The notes under the pieces are model-generated. The model did not search any database, was not told the DNA's origin, and worked only from the letters and a program-made list of their open reading frames with translations. Source: Muricea muricata (Eukaryota > Cnidaria > Anthozoa > Malacalcyonacea > Plexauridae). Taken from it: a stretch of DNA of 64,000 nucleotides. Below are positions 1 to 10,192 of this stretch, piece by piece. The translations under genes were made by a program, and so were the position numbers. The number at the start of each line of letters is the position of its first letter. Position 1 is the stretch's first letter. The DNA lies in the NCBI GenBank assembly GCA_963855995.1, contig OY979717.1:32758997-32822996 (forward strand), given 5' to 3'.

Positions 1-84
1 AATGTTATACATGATTACGAACAAACCATCACGTATGAAGATGCCAAAGATCCAATGAGCAGTCTTTATTCAGCCATCGAAGTA

Positions 85-720
85 CAAGTTATTATTATTA
101 TCAATAATATTTTAACAGAGATGCCCAGCTCAGCAAAGCTGGTTTAAATGGGGCTCTGTATTAAATAATATTACAAAGTACAATTTAAAGACAAATTACA
201 TTGAATACAAAATACAATTATAAATTACTGTTACATTACAATTACAAATAATACAAAAGGACAAATAGAAATAATAATGAACATACATGGAAGGCTTAAT
301 CTTGGAAAAATGATTTAAGAGCCTTTCTAAATGGCAGAAAAGCTGACGTATTGCGTACCTTTGTACTTAACGAATTCCAAGTTTTAGCTCGATTGTATCG
401 GAAAGAAGACTGATATTTAGATGTTCTAGCTAAAGGTAGACGGAGCAGATCTCTATGTCTAGTGTTGTAGTTATGATAGTAACTTGAATGCTTAAATTCA
501 TCTAATAGGTATGGTGGGGCTAAGTTATTTAGACATTTGTACACAAGCATACATTTTTGGAAATTTCTACGCTCTTGAAGATTAGGCCAAGAGAAAGTAT
601 GACGTAGTTCATTCTGACTAACCTTCCTGCCCTAAATGATAGCGGCAGCACGCCTCTGTAGCCTATCTAAGTATTGGTGGTTGCTAACGTACCAGCCACT
701 CTGAAGAGGCAGATAATCGA
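85..720 (-). pseudogene. 3' end of a non-LTR retrotransposon (LINE), degenerate
   Basis: The minus strand encodes the tail of a LINE reverse-transcriptase protein. The last 84 residues (stop at 296) show the pattern seen after the RT domain in CR1/L2/Jockey-type elements: LVYKCLN, then a YNTR motif, then AKTWNSL, ending near a KSFF segment. Reading upstream in the same frame continues the similarity to about 720 (FSWPNLQERR and DRLQRRAAAII are readable) but crosses a TAG stop near 640. The 3' UTR runs to a short TTA-rich tail at about 88-108, typical of microsatellite-ended LINEs. No RT core or endonuclease is present, so this is a 5'-truncated dead copy. The clade is not resolved. Confidence 0.75.
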
Positions 721-754
721 TTGGTCATGCCTAAAGACACGGTGAGAGGAAGAA

Positions 755-1144
755 ATGTGTATGTTAAAGGAGGAAAAGAGGCGCTTTCTCCATTTCATTT
801 CCGACCAGATAAGGCTAATAGACGAGTATGTTGTTAATCTTCTGCCTCATTGTGACATTCGTCTAAATGCTGGCTTAGTAGCATGCTTAAGGACGAAAAG
901 GATGTTGTATTCAAACCAGATTTCCAATTTGTTACGTTTATGGGTTGGGATTTAGAATACCATGGACATCGAAGTTGAGGAAGTGAATTTATCGTACGAA
1001 ACTTTTAGCGGCAAAACACATTCTACTGTGGAAGATCTTTGCGCAGAGGAGCAAAACGACTGTACTTTAACAGAACTGGACGAAGAAGAGCAGTCGTTTG
1101 TTTTGGAGCTGTCATCAGATAGTGATTTATCAGATAACGAATGA
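755..1144 (+). pseudogene. Unrecognised ORF interrupted by one in-frame stop
   Basis: A reading frame of about 130 codons is broken by a single TAG at 953-955. The first part is basic (it begins MCMLKEEKRRF). The second part is strongly acidic and serine-rich, ending SDSDLSDNE before TGA. Basic start and acidic tail in one frame suggest a decayed small protein or transposon-associated exon, but I recognise no family. It starts just beyond the 5' break of the neighbouring LINE fragment, so it may have been present before that insertion. Confidence 0.3.
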
Positions 1145-1835
1145 TGTAAACGTGCATAAATTTATTTATGAAAGTAAAAGTAAACATTATTATCCTTCGT
1201 TTGAATACAATTAATCCTATCTGAAGTGGCCGTTTTTTTTCTGCATTGTTGGTAGAAATGGACGAAATTTTTAGTTATACTGTATGCAAATATAGATATA
1301 GAGGGGGGAGCAGACACTAATTTGCCGACGTGATGGGCGTGGTTTTGGTGCATCTAAGCGAGATCATTGCAGTGTTATACTATTAGACCTAGAATGATGC
1401 GATATATTGTAATAATGGCCGTAATTAGACAGCTAATTACGTAATTAGACATCACACTTGCGCAACCAGAGGCGCAACTAATAGGTTTTGTATAAAAAAT
1501 TTACTTGCGTTCGTCTGAACACCATTGCTAATCAGGCCGTAGGCCCGGAAAAATAAGAGAACGGTGGTCAAGAAACGGTGTGATCCAAAATGAGGAACCA
1601 GCTACACCTGCATTACTTAAATCGGTTTATGCATGAGAAAGTTTTCAAGGTGATTTTCAGGCAATGCATACTGTAACTTCCCTCATAGTCCGTATTTATA
1701 TTAGCTAGTTTGTCATCTTCAGTGATAAAGGAACTCCATCTGCAAGACATCTAGCATATATATTTAATTCCTGGATTTTGTTAATATTTTATTAAAAATT
1801 ATTTTAAAATTGTCAAGATGATAACAATAACTGAA
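1145..1835. other. No gene recognised
   Basis: A+T-rich sequence with stops in all frames at short spacing. A short direct repeat of TAATTAGACA near 1421-1450 is the only structure noticed. Confidence 0.5.
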
Positions 1836-2110
1836 AATGGAGTGTATTTTGGCAATATCTATTACATATGTAAAACTCTCACCACATATATCCAAAATTT
1901 ACCCCAAGTTCTCTAATATTTATGTAAAATACGGACATTTCGATAAAAATGGGGTGTATTTTGACAACATCTATGATATATGTAAAACTCTTACCACATA
2001 TATCCAAAATTTACCCCGAGTTCTCTAATATTTATGTAAATTACGGACATTTCGATAAAAATGGGGTGTATTTTGGGAATATCTATTATACATGTAACAC
2101 TCTCGCTGCA
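1836..2110. repeat. Tandem repeat, period about 112 bp, ~2.4 copies
   Basis: The unit begins around TGTATTTTG at about 1842, 1953 and 2066. Each unit carries the same internal order: ATATCT, a CATATATCC segment, TTTACCCC, and ACGGACATTTCG. Copies differ by scattered substitutions. The short ORFs here are by-products of the repeat. Confidence 0.85.
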
Positions 2111-2553
2111 TACTTGGATGATTAAAGACTTGATTAAAAATGATATACTCACAAAACTTTGATTTTTATATATTGGTTTATTTAATGAACAAAATATTAA
2201 AAATAACAAAAACAATGACAGTATCCAAAATAGTTTACCTAATTTTATTAAATGTTCATTTCTTATCAACAGGTTCCTTGAAATCTAATGTCTTACCATT
2301 CTTGGACTTGTAGTATAGTTTAGTTACTTTAATATAACATTAACAACTGCTAATCAACAAGTTAGTTATTGGATGTGATTTTTTGAAGCCACTGGTTTTA
2401 GAATTTTACTCATTCCCAGACCACACAATTGTATTCTCAAATACTGTAAAGGTCTGATTTTTAACAAAATTATGCCATTCACATATATCTTAAGCCAGTT
2501 TTCCATTTGTTTGCAAAGTTAAAAAGTGTGACATATGCATAACATTATAACAA
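2111..2553. other. No gene recognised
   Basis: A+T-rich spacer between the tandem repeat and the TA-flanked element. No convincing exon, RNA gene or inverted repeat seen. Confidence 0.45.
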
Positions 2554-2555
2554 TA

Positions 2556-3288
2556 CAGGGTGTATAAAAAAAGTAGACAATTTTGAAACGGCTCTCAACC
2601 TCGCGAAACGGCTTGAAGTATGAAGTTTTTTATTAATATACATTGCTAGGGTACTTGCGGTGTAAAATAAATAAAAATATTCTGGAATTTTAATGTTTCA
2701 ACCCAGTGGAGTGTGTATTTTGAAACACATTAAAAATGGATTGGGCGCGAAATTTAAAGGCTTAAAGGTCATTTTGAGTTGGTAGGCAGACAATATGTTA
2801 GGTGTTTTATTGCTTTTCAAAATTTCAAGAAATTTGATTGAGTTTAAGCCATTCAAAACGTCGTGCGAACGTATATTTTTCTCAATAAGAATCGTTTTTC
2901 TGAAGAAATGCACCAATTTTAATTAAATGTCCCTTGGGAGCTGTATGTAAATTAAGTAAAGACGTTCGAAGTTCGCGCGACGTTTTGAACAGCTTAGACT
3001 CGAGCAAAATTTCTGAAATTTTGTACAGCAATCCAACACCCCACAAATTTTCCATCTACCAAGTCAAAATTACTTTGAAGCATTTGCGTTTCGCGCGCAA
3101 GTCATATTTAACTTGTCGTAAAAGACACCCCCCCCCCCGGTATTGAAGTTTTAAATTTCTCATTTTTTCGGTTTATTTTAGATTATAAGTATCAAAACAA
3201 TCTATTTTAATACAAAACATCGTACATTGAGGCTCTTTGCGAAATAAAGAGCGATTTCAGATTTGTCTACTTTTTTTAATACACCCTG
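2556..3288. mobile_element. Non-autonomous Tc1/mariner-type element with TA target duplication
   Basis: The ends are inverted copies: CAGGGTGTATAAAAAAAGTA at the left, and the complement of almost the same sequence at the right (a T/A change at the tenth base). Each is flanked by TA, as in Tc1/mariner elements. No transposase is present. The interior is a diverged hairpin: 2695-2905 and 2945-3135 are inverted copies, and their translations still resemble each other (DVLN-L-S near the start, SN-TP in the middle). A C homopolymer lies near 3129-3138. Confidence 0.8.
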
Positions 3289-3589
3289 TAGATTTGACGT
3301 TCGCGGGCATAAATATGCTTTTGGTGTGACTCAGAATCATTAAAATGAGCTTTGAGGAGGGCCAAAACACATTAATGCCCAAGAACACCAACTCTATTAC
3401 TATTATAATAACTTTAAAGGCCGTATACTTGTGCAAAAACATAAAATATCACTCAAAAGTGGGTATTTAAAATGATAAAAATAATATTATTTCTAATATT
3501 TAGCCCGCAAAATACGTCACAATGCTCATAAAGTTATTATAATTGGCATTATACTTATACAGCATGAAAGCATGGGAACTCCCCTTTTC
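3289..3589. other. 3' flank of the homeobox/HMG gene
   Basis: Non-coding sequence downstream of the minus-strand stop at 3590. I could not pick out a convincing polyadenylation signal. Confidence 0.4.
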
Positions 3590-6500
3590 TTAAGAATTTT
3601 CTAATGCAGCATGGATTGCCTTGTTAAATACTTCCGGAACATAAAAATATTGGTCTTCTGAAATGTTGATATCAGCTAAAAAATACAAAGGACCATACGC
3701 TCCATTCTTAATTAGGTTGAGAATTGTAACGCTGTCTTGGAGACCTTGGAGTAGTTTGTATTTGGATTGCTCTTCCATATTGAGCCAGTATCCTCTCAGT
3801 TTGTAATTTTCTGACGCCTTCACAAATTTGGATGGGTTTTGAACTGTGTAAAACAGCCAAAAATCCTCATCAGCTGACTCAGGACAAACAGGTACAATAA
3901 GTCCTTGAGCTACAGCAGAGTGTTGAATATTTGCACCAACTGCATGCCAAGCAACAACATAAAAAAGCTGGGAGCACTCGTTAAGAAGAAGTCTTTCATC
4001 CTGGTCCAACGTGAAGTTGGTCACTTCTACTTCTACTTCTTCTTCCACGATCCTTTCCATCATGTTAACTGCTCTATCAGCTGTGTTACGGTCAACTACC
4101 TTAGACAGAAGGTCTAAGATTTCTGATGGTGTAGGGTTGCTGGTTCCACGAGCTTCATGTATGGTGGTAGTAACACTTCCAATGGTAAATTTATTCACAT
4201 CTTTATTGTCCATTATTGCCTTCAACTGTTTCGCACCATAATGGAAAGGTTTGGAAGGTTCTCTACAGTAAATCCCCCATGTAGATATGGCACTTTGCTT
4301 CCTGGCTTCTGTATTGCTGCACCTGTATTAAAGAAATAATTATCAAAATATTTACGTTGCTGAGCTTGCACATGGCAACCTACAGAACAGTGTTACAGTA
4401 CTTCAGATTGTAGTTCAGAGTAATTAGCTGATTTTCACGAAAAATAGTGTACCTAATTAAAATACTGTACCCAACCAGTGGCGTAGCCAGCCCACATAGT
4501 GGGACAAAAATTTTCTGGCTGGCTACGCCATATAACACTAAGGCTGTGCAAACCTTTAAGTTCTAAGGCTGTTTAACAATAAGGCTGTGCAAACCTTTAA
4601 GTTCTAGTGCCAAACTTTACTGTACCTGTATATTTTACATATTGTACTCAGTGGCATAGATGTCCCAATAATTTATTCCCATTATGCAAATAAATTTCAA
4701 ATTATCATTTCTTTAGAAATCGATTTTTTTCGCAGTCAATAAACAGAAAAATAATTTTGTGCATAGCAGGACTAACTCGACGGGCTGGCTACGTTATTAA
4801 TTGTACTACCTTAACATAGTGATTAAACATGAAAATACCATTCTAATTTGAAACGGCTTTCGTCCACTTGCATGGAGAATGGGTGCAAGTGGTCTACAGA
4901 ACGATCCCAAATTACAGTAGACCCCAAAGGCGACTATTTTAGTTCCTTCAACTACCCTGCCTTCTGTACAATTTTGTCAAAAATTTAACCTTGGCAGTCC
5001 ATTGTATTTTTTTCTTTTTTGAACAAGTAACCATCTTTTATGAAAACAAAACAGTCATTTTACAATACTTACTGTATTTGGCATTAAATAATTGCTGAAC
5101 GTCTTTGTACGTATACTTGTTATCATTACACCCTAAACGAAAAGTAAATACAATATACTATGAACTCCAACCCACACCCAACCCAAGGGATCAATCAATT
5201 ATTCAAACGATGAGAATAAACACTGAATGTTATATCAACTGACAACAAGTGGCCTTGTCCTTGTCCTTGTCCTTGTCCTTGTCCTGTAGTTAACAGTATT
5301 TCCTATCTAGATCTGTATTTTCAATACATAATAATAATTTATTATACCAGCTACGAAGTCACTAAAAATTCAAGATGTGGTAAAAGAGTGAAACTATATT
5401 CTAAAAAGCAGATTTTGCTTTTGAAAGTATGCTCAGAGGCTTCTACACAGTAGTTAGAGGTAAAAATGTGCTTGTGTCAGCCCCCCTTCGTGATATGGAA
5501 AAAGCGTGAATATTTCATTGACTATGCATGTTGCTTGCAGTTTGACAGTGCCGTAATCAAGTGAAATTGCTTGTAGGGCAAGACACACTTATTCACTGTA
5601 ATTTTACCAATCACCACGAAAAGCAAGCCAATTTATCGACATTTAATGGTATTTTTAGTATGGCACTTACCTAAGTGATGTTTGAACTTGAGGTTTATCT
5701 CTGGATTTAGGCACAGGAACGAATACCCTGCACATGACCCAAAATTGTAAACCTGGCCAGAAGTGTCTTTAAATATTAAGGAGGATTCACATCCCATATC
5801 TTCCAGAAACATTATCTACAGGATTAATAAATTAACATTCATGTCCAAATGAATAAAAATATGTAATGGTAATTTACTGTATTAAGTGAGAGTTAAATAC
5901 CGAGAAGGAGGGCTGTATGTCATATACAGCCCGCGAGGACGCGCAGCGTCCGAGGGCTGTATATGACATACAGTCCGACTTTCGAGGTATTTAACTAACT
6001 TATTTTATTTTTGAGGAGGTTTTCTAATAGAATCTTTCGACTTTAAACAATTTAAGTCGAAATTCGTCGAGATTTTTCCACAAGTTTGATCTAATTATTT
6101 ATTCAAGGGCTGTATCTGAGATACAGCCCGCGGTACATCAAAGAAAACCGACTCAAATATAAAATAATGATAAGATACAACATGAGTCCAGTCTAATTTT
6201 TATTGGAAAGTGGAAGTAACATCTCCAGAATTTTCATGTCCTCAAACATGTTCATCCTCCAGCATGTACATACATGTACATTTTGTTCTGCAATTGCTTT
6301 CAACAAATTTTTGCTTTAAAGTTTTTACCATATGTTTTACCATCAGTGATGCAACAATAGTTATTTTGTTATGCTATGTAACTGCTTGTTTAAATCAACT
6401 TGATTTCTATGGACCATTCACAAAATATGTGACGCTTGCTCCCCAATTTTTTACTTTCCCGCTGCGACAGTATGTGACGGTTTGAGTTACCCCCTTGAAA

Positions 6501-9264
6501 ATATATGATCTAAGTCAACATACCCCCTTTGTGGCCCCATAACACAAATGTAGGTGCTAGTTAATAATCTTAATTTATAATATTAAATATAAATATAAGC
6601 AATAGAACACAATAGTTAGAGCTCCCATTCAGGAGCTCTCTCTTGGCACCTTTTTTAGATTTACAAGACGAGCCTGCAAGGAATAGTGCCAACAACACTT
6701 TCACCAAAGAGTAAAGACTACAAAGAGGGGCCACTTCATTCAATAAAGCGTAAGGTGCTGTCGTCATGAACGTCATGGGCGCCATGTTCCTAGCCAGTGC
6801 CCTAAACAGAAGCATTTTTCCCCAGTATTAGTCGCCATTTTTAATATTTCCGGGGGGTGACTTGCTCTGTTTAGGGCACTGGCTAGGAACATGGCGCCCA
6901 TGACGAATATTGCATGCTTGTTCCCCCCAGAAATATTAAAAATGGCTACTAATACCGGGGCAATCTCGTACCCAGAGCAATGCCTGTTCGCGGGTTAGGC
7001 TGGCATTGGCTCTGGGGAAACGGAATGAACTGCGTATGATTTCATACGCGCTCACTTAATGCGCATGCTCTCCACTAATAGGCTGTGCTTTATTTCCAGC
7101 AAAATAATCATAAGTACAACAGTTGAGCCCGAATAAATAAAGCATAGCCTATTAGTGGAGAGCATGCGCATTAAGTGAGCGCGTATGAAATCATACGCAG
7201 TTCATTCCGTTTCCCCAGAGCCAATGCCAGCCTAACCCGCGAACAGGCATTGCTCTGGGTACGAGATTGATACCGGGGCGAAATGCTTCTGTTTAGGGCA
7301 CTGGGTAGGAACATGGCGCCCATGACGAATCATCACGACAGCACCTTACGCTTTTTTGAATGAAGAGGCCCCCCTTTGTAGTCTCTACTCTTTGCTTTCA
7401 CAGACTGATTAGAGTACTTTATGTTAGAATTACAGTACAATACATTGTATTATTGCTGTAATTGTGTATAAAACAGAAATACACTGTCACGTGACAAAGC
7501 TTGTGATACCTCTTCCCCCTATGTGACAGTATGTGACTCCTGGTCAAACACCCTCCTACCCCTAGGGGCGTCACATATTTGTGAATGGCTCCTATAGAAA
7601 AATACTCGATCTACGGCAGAGCAACAATTTTGTTTAAAATGACAAATATATAACTTAGAGTTAAATATCTACTAGTCACTCATATTTTTGAATTTTTTGG
7701 TAGCAAATTACGTTTTGTACAAAATTTTAAATGTGACTGTAGAAAAGTAAGGAACATGATTTGCTTCCCACTTGACATGTAGCTGACCCATTGCAGTGAC
7801 ATAAGTAACTGGAACTCATTACTCATTAGCGCTAGTACATGTACCTCTCTTAGGAGATTTTTCCTATGCACTGAGATCAGTTTTGATTTTTGACCTTCAT
7901 TCAGGCTATTCACATTAGGAAACTTCATTCCATCTGCACTTTGCTTGTATTTTTCTTTTTCTTCTGGCAAAAGATTTTTCCATGCTGTTGACACATCTTT
8001 GTTTTTCTGCAACAAAGACATATCCTTGCATTTATCTATTAAAAAATGGAAACATTAAAATACTAAAATTAAATACAAAATAAATACCAAAATTACAGTA
8101 AATGCTATCATCGAAATAATACTTCAATAATAAAAAATAAATGCTAATTAAATACTAAAATTGGGGTTGCATGATGTCACCACTTTCACCCCGCTGTGAT
8201 GCAAGCCACAATAAGAAATCCTTAAATATTCAAGAAAAGAAAAATGATTCTGTTCATTCCACATTTGGTTTTTGACAAACTGGAGTTCTAATTATCAAAT
8301 AATTAGCAATTCAGCTGCACCTAGCTGGTTTCTGATTAGTATAGGAAATTACACAGTCCGAGAAATATTAATGAAAAATCACACGCGTGTTTGACGAATA
8401 TAAATATTTCGGCACAGTTCTTAGCCCATCAGAACCGAGTAAACAAAGAAAAATTATATTAACTACTGTACCTGATTTAAAATATTCTGAACAAAACACG
8501 TTGTATGAATGTGAGCCACGAGAACCTGTAGGTATCTTAACTGGCTTTGGGGGTGGTTCACTATCAGTGCAGATTTTCTTTCTTTTGTTTTCATTTCCAA
8601 TCCACTTCTGCAAAATTTTGATGTAATAAAATTTTAAAAAATTTATGTCACAACCATAAGGAAGTGAGGCAGCCCAACTTTGTATTATCAATAAGTAAAT
8701 GGCCCCTACCAGAAAGGTTTAATAAATTAGACAGGAAATTATAAATGCAATCATAATACAATCATACAGTGGGCCTACATCATAATGATAACTACTGTGT
8801 TCAATAATTGGCCAGCAACTGTGTAAACTAAAACACTCATAATTTTATGTGGTAGATTTTTTCAGTATTAGCGTTAATGTGTTTAAATTTCGCTACATTT
8901 TCGTTTTTCATGTTTAAATATAATGCAATAAATGCAGTTGATAATAGCGAACGACAGCAACACATGTAAATTATTCAGCCATGACTCATGAAGTATCCTT
9001 GACCTTATTTTGCATAAATATTTAAATAACTATTCGAAAGAAATCTGTAAACACAACATAGTTTAGGATATATCCCACCTTCACTTGCTTTATCGTTAGC
9101 AGCGTTTCTTCAGCGGCCTCCTTAATAATTTTTAAGTGAGCAGAAGCACAAGATTTCATGCCCTCGTCGTAAAATTGCCGCAATTTTAGTCTTTCAACAT
9201 CATTTACTTTATTATATGCCTTGCTCGTTTTGCACGTAATCTTCTCGCTGCTAGAATCAGTCAT
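3590..9264 (-). CDS. Homeodomain-like plus HMG-box-like protein, six exons, ~478 aa
   Basis: Exons on the minus strand are 9264-9079, 8607-8472, 8035-7845, 5815-5671, 5132-5073 and 4308-3590. All introns begin GT and end AG and all phases agree, giving one frame of about 478 codons. Residues ~27-73 look like a divergent homeodomain: the third helix reads KQVKKWIGNENKRKK, with W and N at the places of homeodomain Trp48 and Asn51. Residues ~95-150 look like an HMG box (SYNVFCSEYF, then AWKNLLPEEKEKYKQ) split by an intron. The C-terminal ~240 residues, with a short acidic stretch (EEEVEVEV), match nothing I know. A nuclear DNA-binding role is inferred from the two domains. Introns 3 and 5 carry transposons. 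The exon-3 to exon-4 join (donor GAG|GTACAT) is the least certain. Confidence 0.75.
4478..4796. mobile_element. MITE-like element in intron 5 of the homeobox/HMG gene
   Basis: The left end, CAGTGGCGTAGCCAGCC, resembles the CAGTGGCG ends of hAT MITEs. Its complement occurs inside (4518-4533) and in part at the right (about 4779-4792). A direct repeat containing GGCTGTGCAAACC occurs at about 4543 and 4581. No clean target duplication was found, so the borders are approximate. Confidence 0.5.
5253..5285. repeat. (CCTTGT)n hexanucleotide repeat
   Basis: About five and a half perfect copies of CCTTGT, inside intron 4 of the homeobox/HMG gene. Confidence 0.9.
5890..6135. repeat. Palindromic repeat with GGGCTGTAT / ATACAGCCC stems
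   Basis: AGTTAAATACC at 5890 pairs with GGTATTTAACT near 5986. Inside are two hairpins built on GGGCTGTATRT and its complement, with a GC-rich loop (GCGAGGACGCGCAGCGTCC). A further copy of the stem (GGGCTGTATCTGAGATACAG) lies at 6108-6127. Probably a foldback MITE in intron 3 of the homeobox/HMG gene. Confidence 0.65.
6700..7402. repeat. Foldback (long inverted repeat), three copies of one arm segment
   Basis: About 100 bp at the left (around AGTAAAGACTACAAAGAGG, then AACATGGCGCC complement) is repeated inverted at 7290-7402. A third partial copy sits in the middle at about 6860-6905 (TTTAGGGCACTGGCTAGG). The loop is occupied by the MITE at 6961-7269. Confidence 0.75.
6961..7269. mobile_element. 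MITE with ~130-bp TIRs and 9-bp target duplication
   Basis: The ends begin CAATCTCGTACCCAGAGCAA and finish with its complement. The inverted repeat continues for about 130 bp each side, leaving a short loop. The flanks are ATACCGGGG at 6952-6960 and 7270-7278, a perfect 9-bp duplication. A 9-bp duplication suits the Mutator superfamily, so a MULE-derived MITE is likely. It was inserted into the foldback around it. Confidence 0.85.
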
Positions 9265-9400
9265 GATATTGTAAAAGAACGAAGTAACTGTCGTAAAATA
9301 TCGTAAAATAAAAGCTACAACAATAATAATAGTGACCGAACAAATGATAAAGCCACAGGAGAAAAGCAAAGATAAAAGCGCGCAGAAATGAAGATATTTC

Positions 9401-9410
9401 ATTGGTCAAT
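9401..9410 (-). promoter_or_regulatory. Possible CCAAT box upstream of the homeobox/HMG gene
   Basis: ATTGGTCAAT lies about 137 bp upstream of the start codon at 9264; on the minus strand this reads as a CCAAT element. No TATA box is evident. The assignment rests only on motif and position. Confidence 0.3.
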
Positions 9411-9527
9411 TTGTTGAATATGTTTTATGAATATATAATAAGCTATTCGGATGACAACGATGATTATTTGAGATGGCTTCCACCCAGTGATCTAAATTTA
9501 GAACTACTGGGTATTACCTATTCAGAT

Positions 9528-9730
9528 CAGTGGCGGATCCAGGGTAAGTCAAAATAAATTATAGCAGCTCATTCTAGGATATATTTACATTTTAAAATAC
9601 CTTCAAAGCAACTTCATTGGTTAGATTTTATTCTTTTGAAATTTATAACCTATGACATTGTTATAAAGTTATTTTGAATTTAAAATTGAGCTGCTATAAT
9701 TTATTTTGACTTACCCTGGATCCGCCACTG
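9528..9730. mobile_element. hAT-type MITE, 203 bp, 8-bp target duplication
   Basis: Ends read CAGTGGCGGATCCAGGGTAA and its complement, and the TIRs extend about 45 bp. The flanks at 9520-9527 and 9731-9738 are both ATTCAGAT, a perfect 8-bp duplication as made by hAT transposases. Two relatives occur in this window at 16562 and 43851. Confidence 0.92.
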
Positions 9731-9738
9731 ATTCAGAT

Positions 9739-10192
9739 CATGACAGTAGGGTGTTAAAGTCCGTGAACACGAACATGCTTAACTTCTTATTAATAATATT
9801 TAGGATCAGAGCCTGACAAACTACTCCATGCATTGCTTGAAAGTCCATATATAGCGTTTTAGATTCAGATCGGTTAACGGCAAATTCCGTCGATGATCCG
9901 GTAGATTTTTGTATCAATCGCCCTGTTGCAATCGCTTTTCGTCAAATATAGATAAATAAATAAAGTCTTATAATTGGGGAGTATATGACAGGACGTAACG
10001 TAACGTATATTGTGATGATCTTTGGGGAATAGGGGGGAAAGACAATATTTTGTAGCTGTCTCCGGATCATGCTAGGGCCGCGTCCTTTACCAAGAGGCCA
10101 ATTTCAACATTCTGACCGTTTCACCTAAATCTTATATTTTGTACAATATAACATACACTGTGTACAGCAAAGCTGCAATACATAGTACAAAC
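9739..10192. other. Intergenic; expected last OXCT1 exons not found
   Basis: This lies between the last visible OXCT1 exon and the start of the homeobox/HMG gene. The C-terminal ~60 residues of OXCT1 should be encoded downstream of 10193 on the minus strand, but no matching exon was readable here. Confidence 0.5.

Larger units (their letters stand above)
6404..7599. mobile_element. Composite element with TTCACAAATATGTGACG-type terminal inverted repeats
   Basis: Near 6411 the sequence reads CCATTCACAAAATATGTGAC. Near 7570-7592 its close complement appears, with the similarity extending outward into TTTCTAT. Just inside each end are repeats of TATGTGAC. The element lies in intron 3 of the homeobox/HMG gene and contains a foldback and a further MITE. 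It has no ORF of note. The superfamily is not assigned. Confidence 0.6.
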
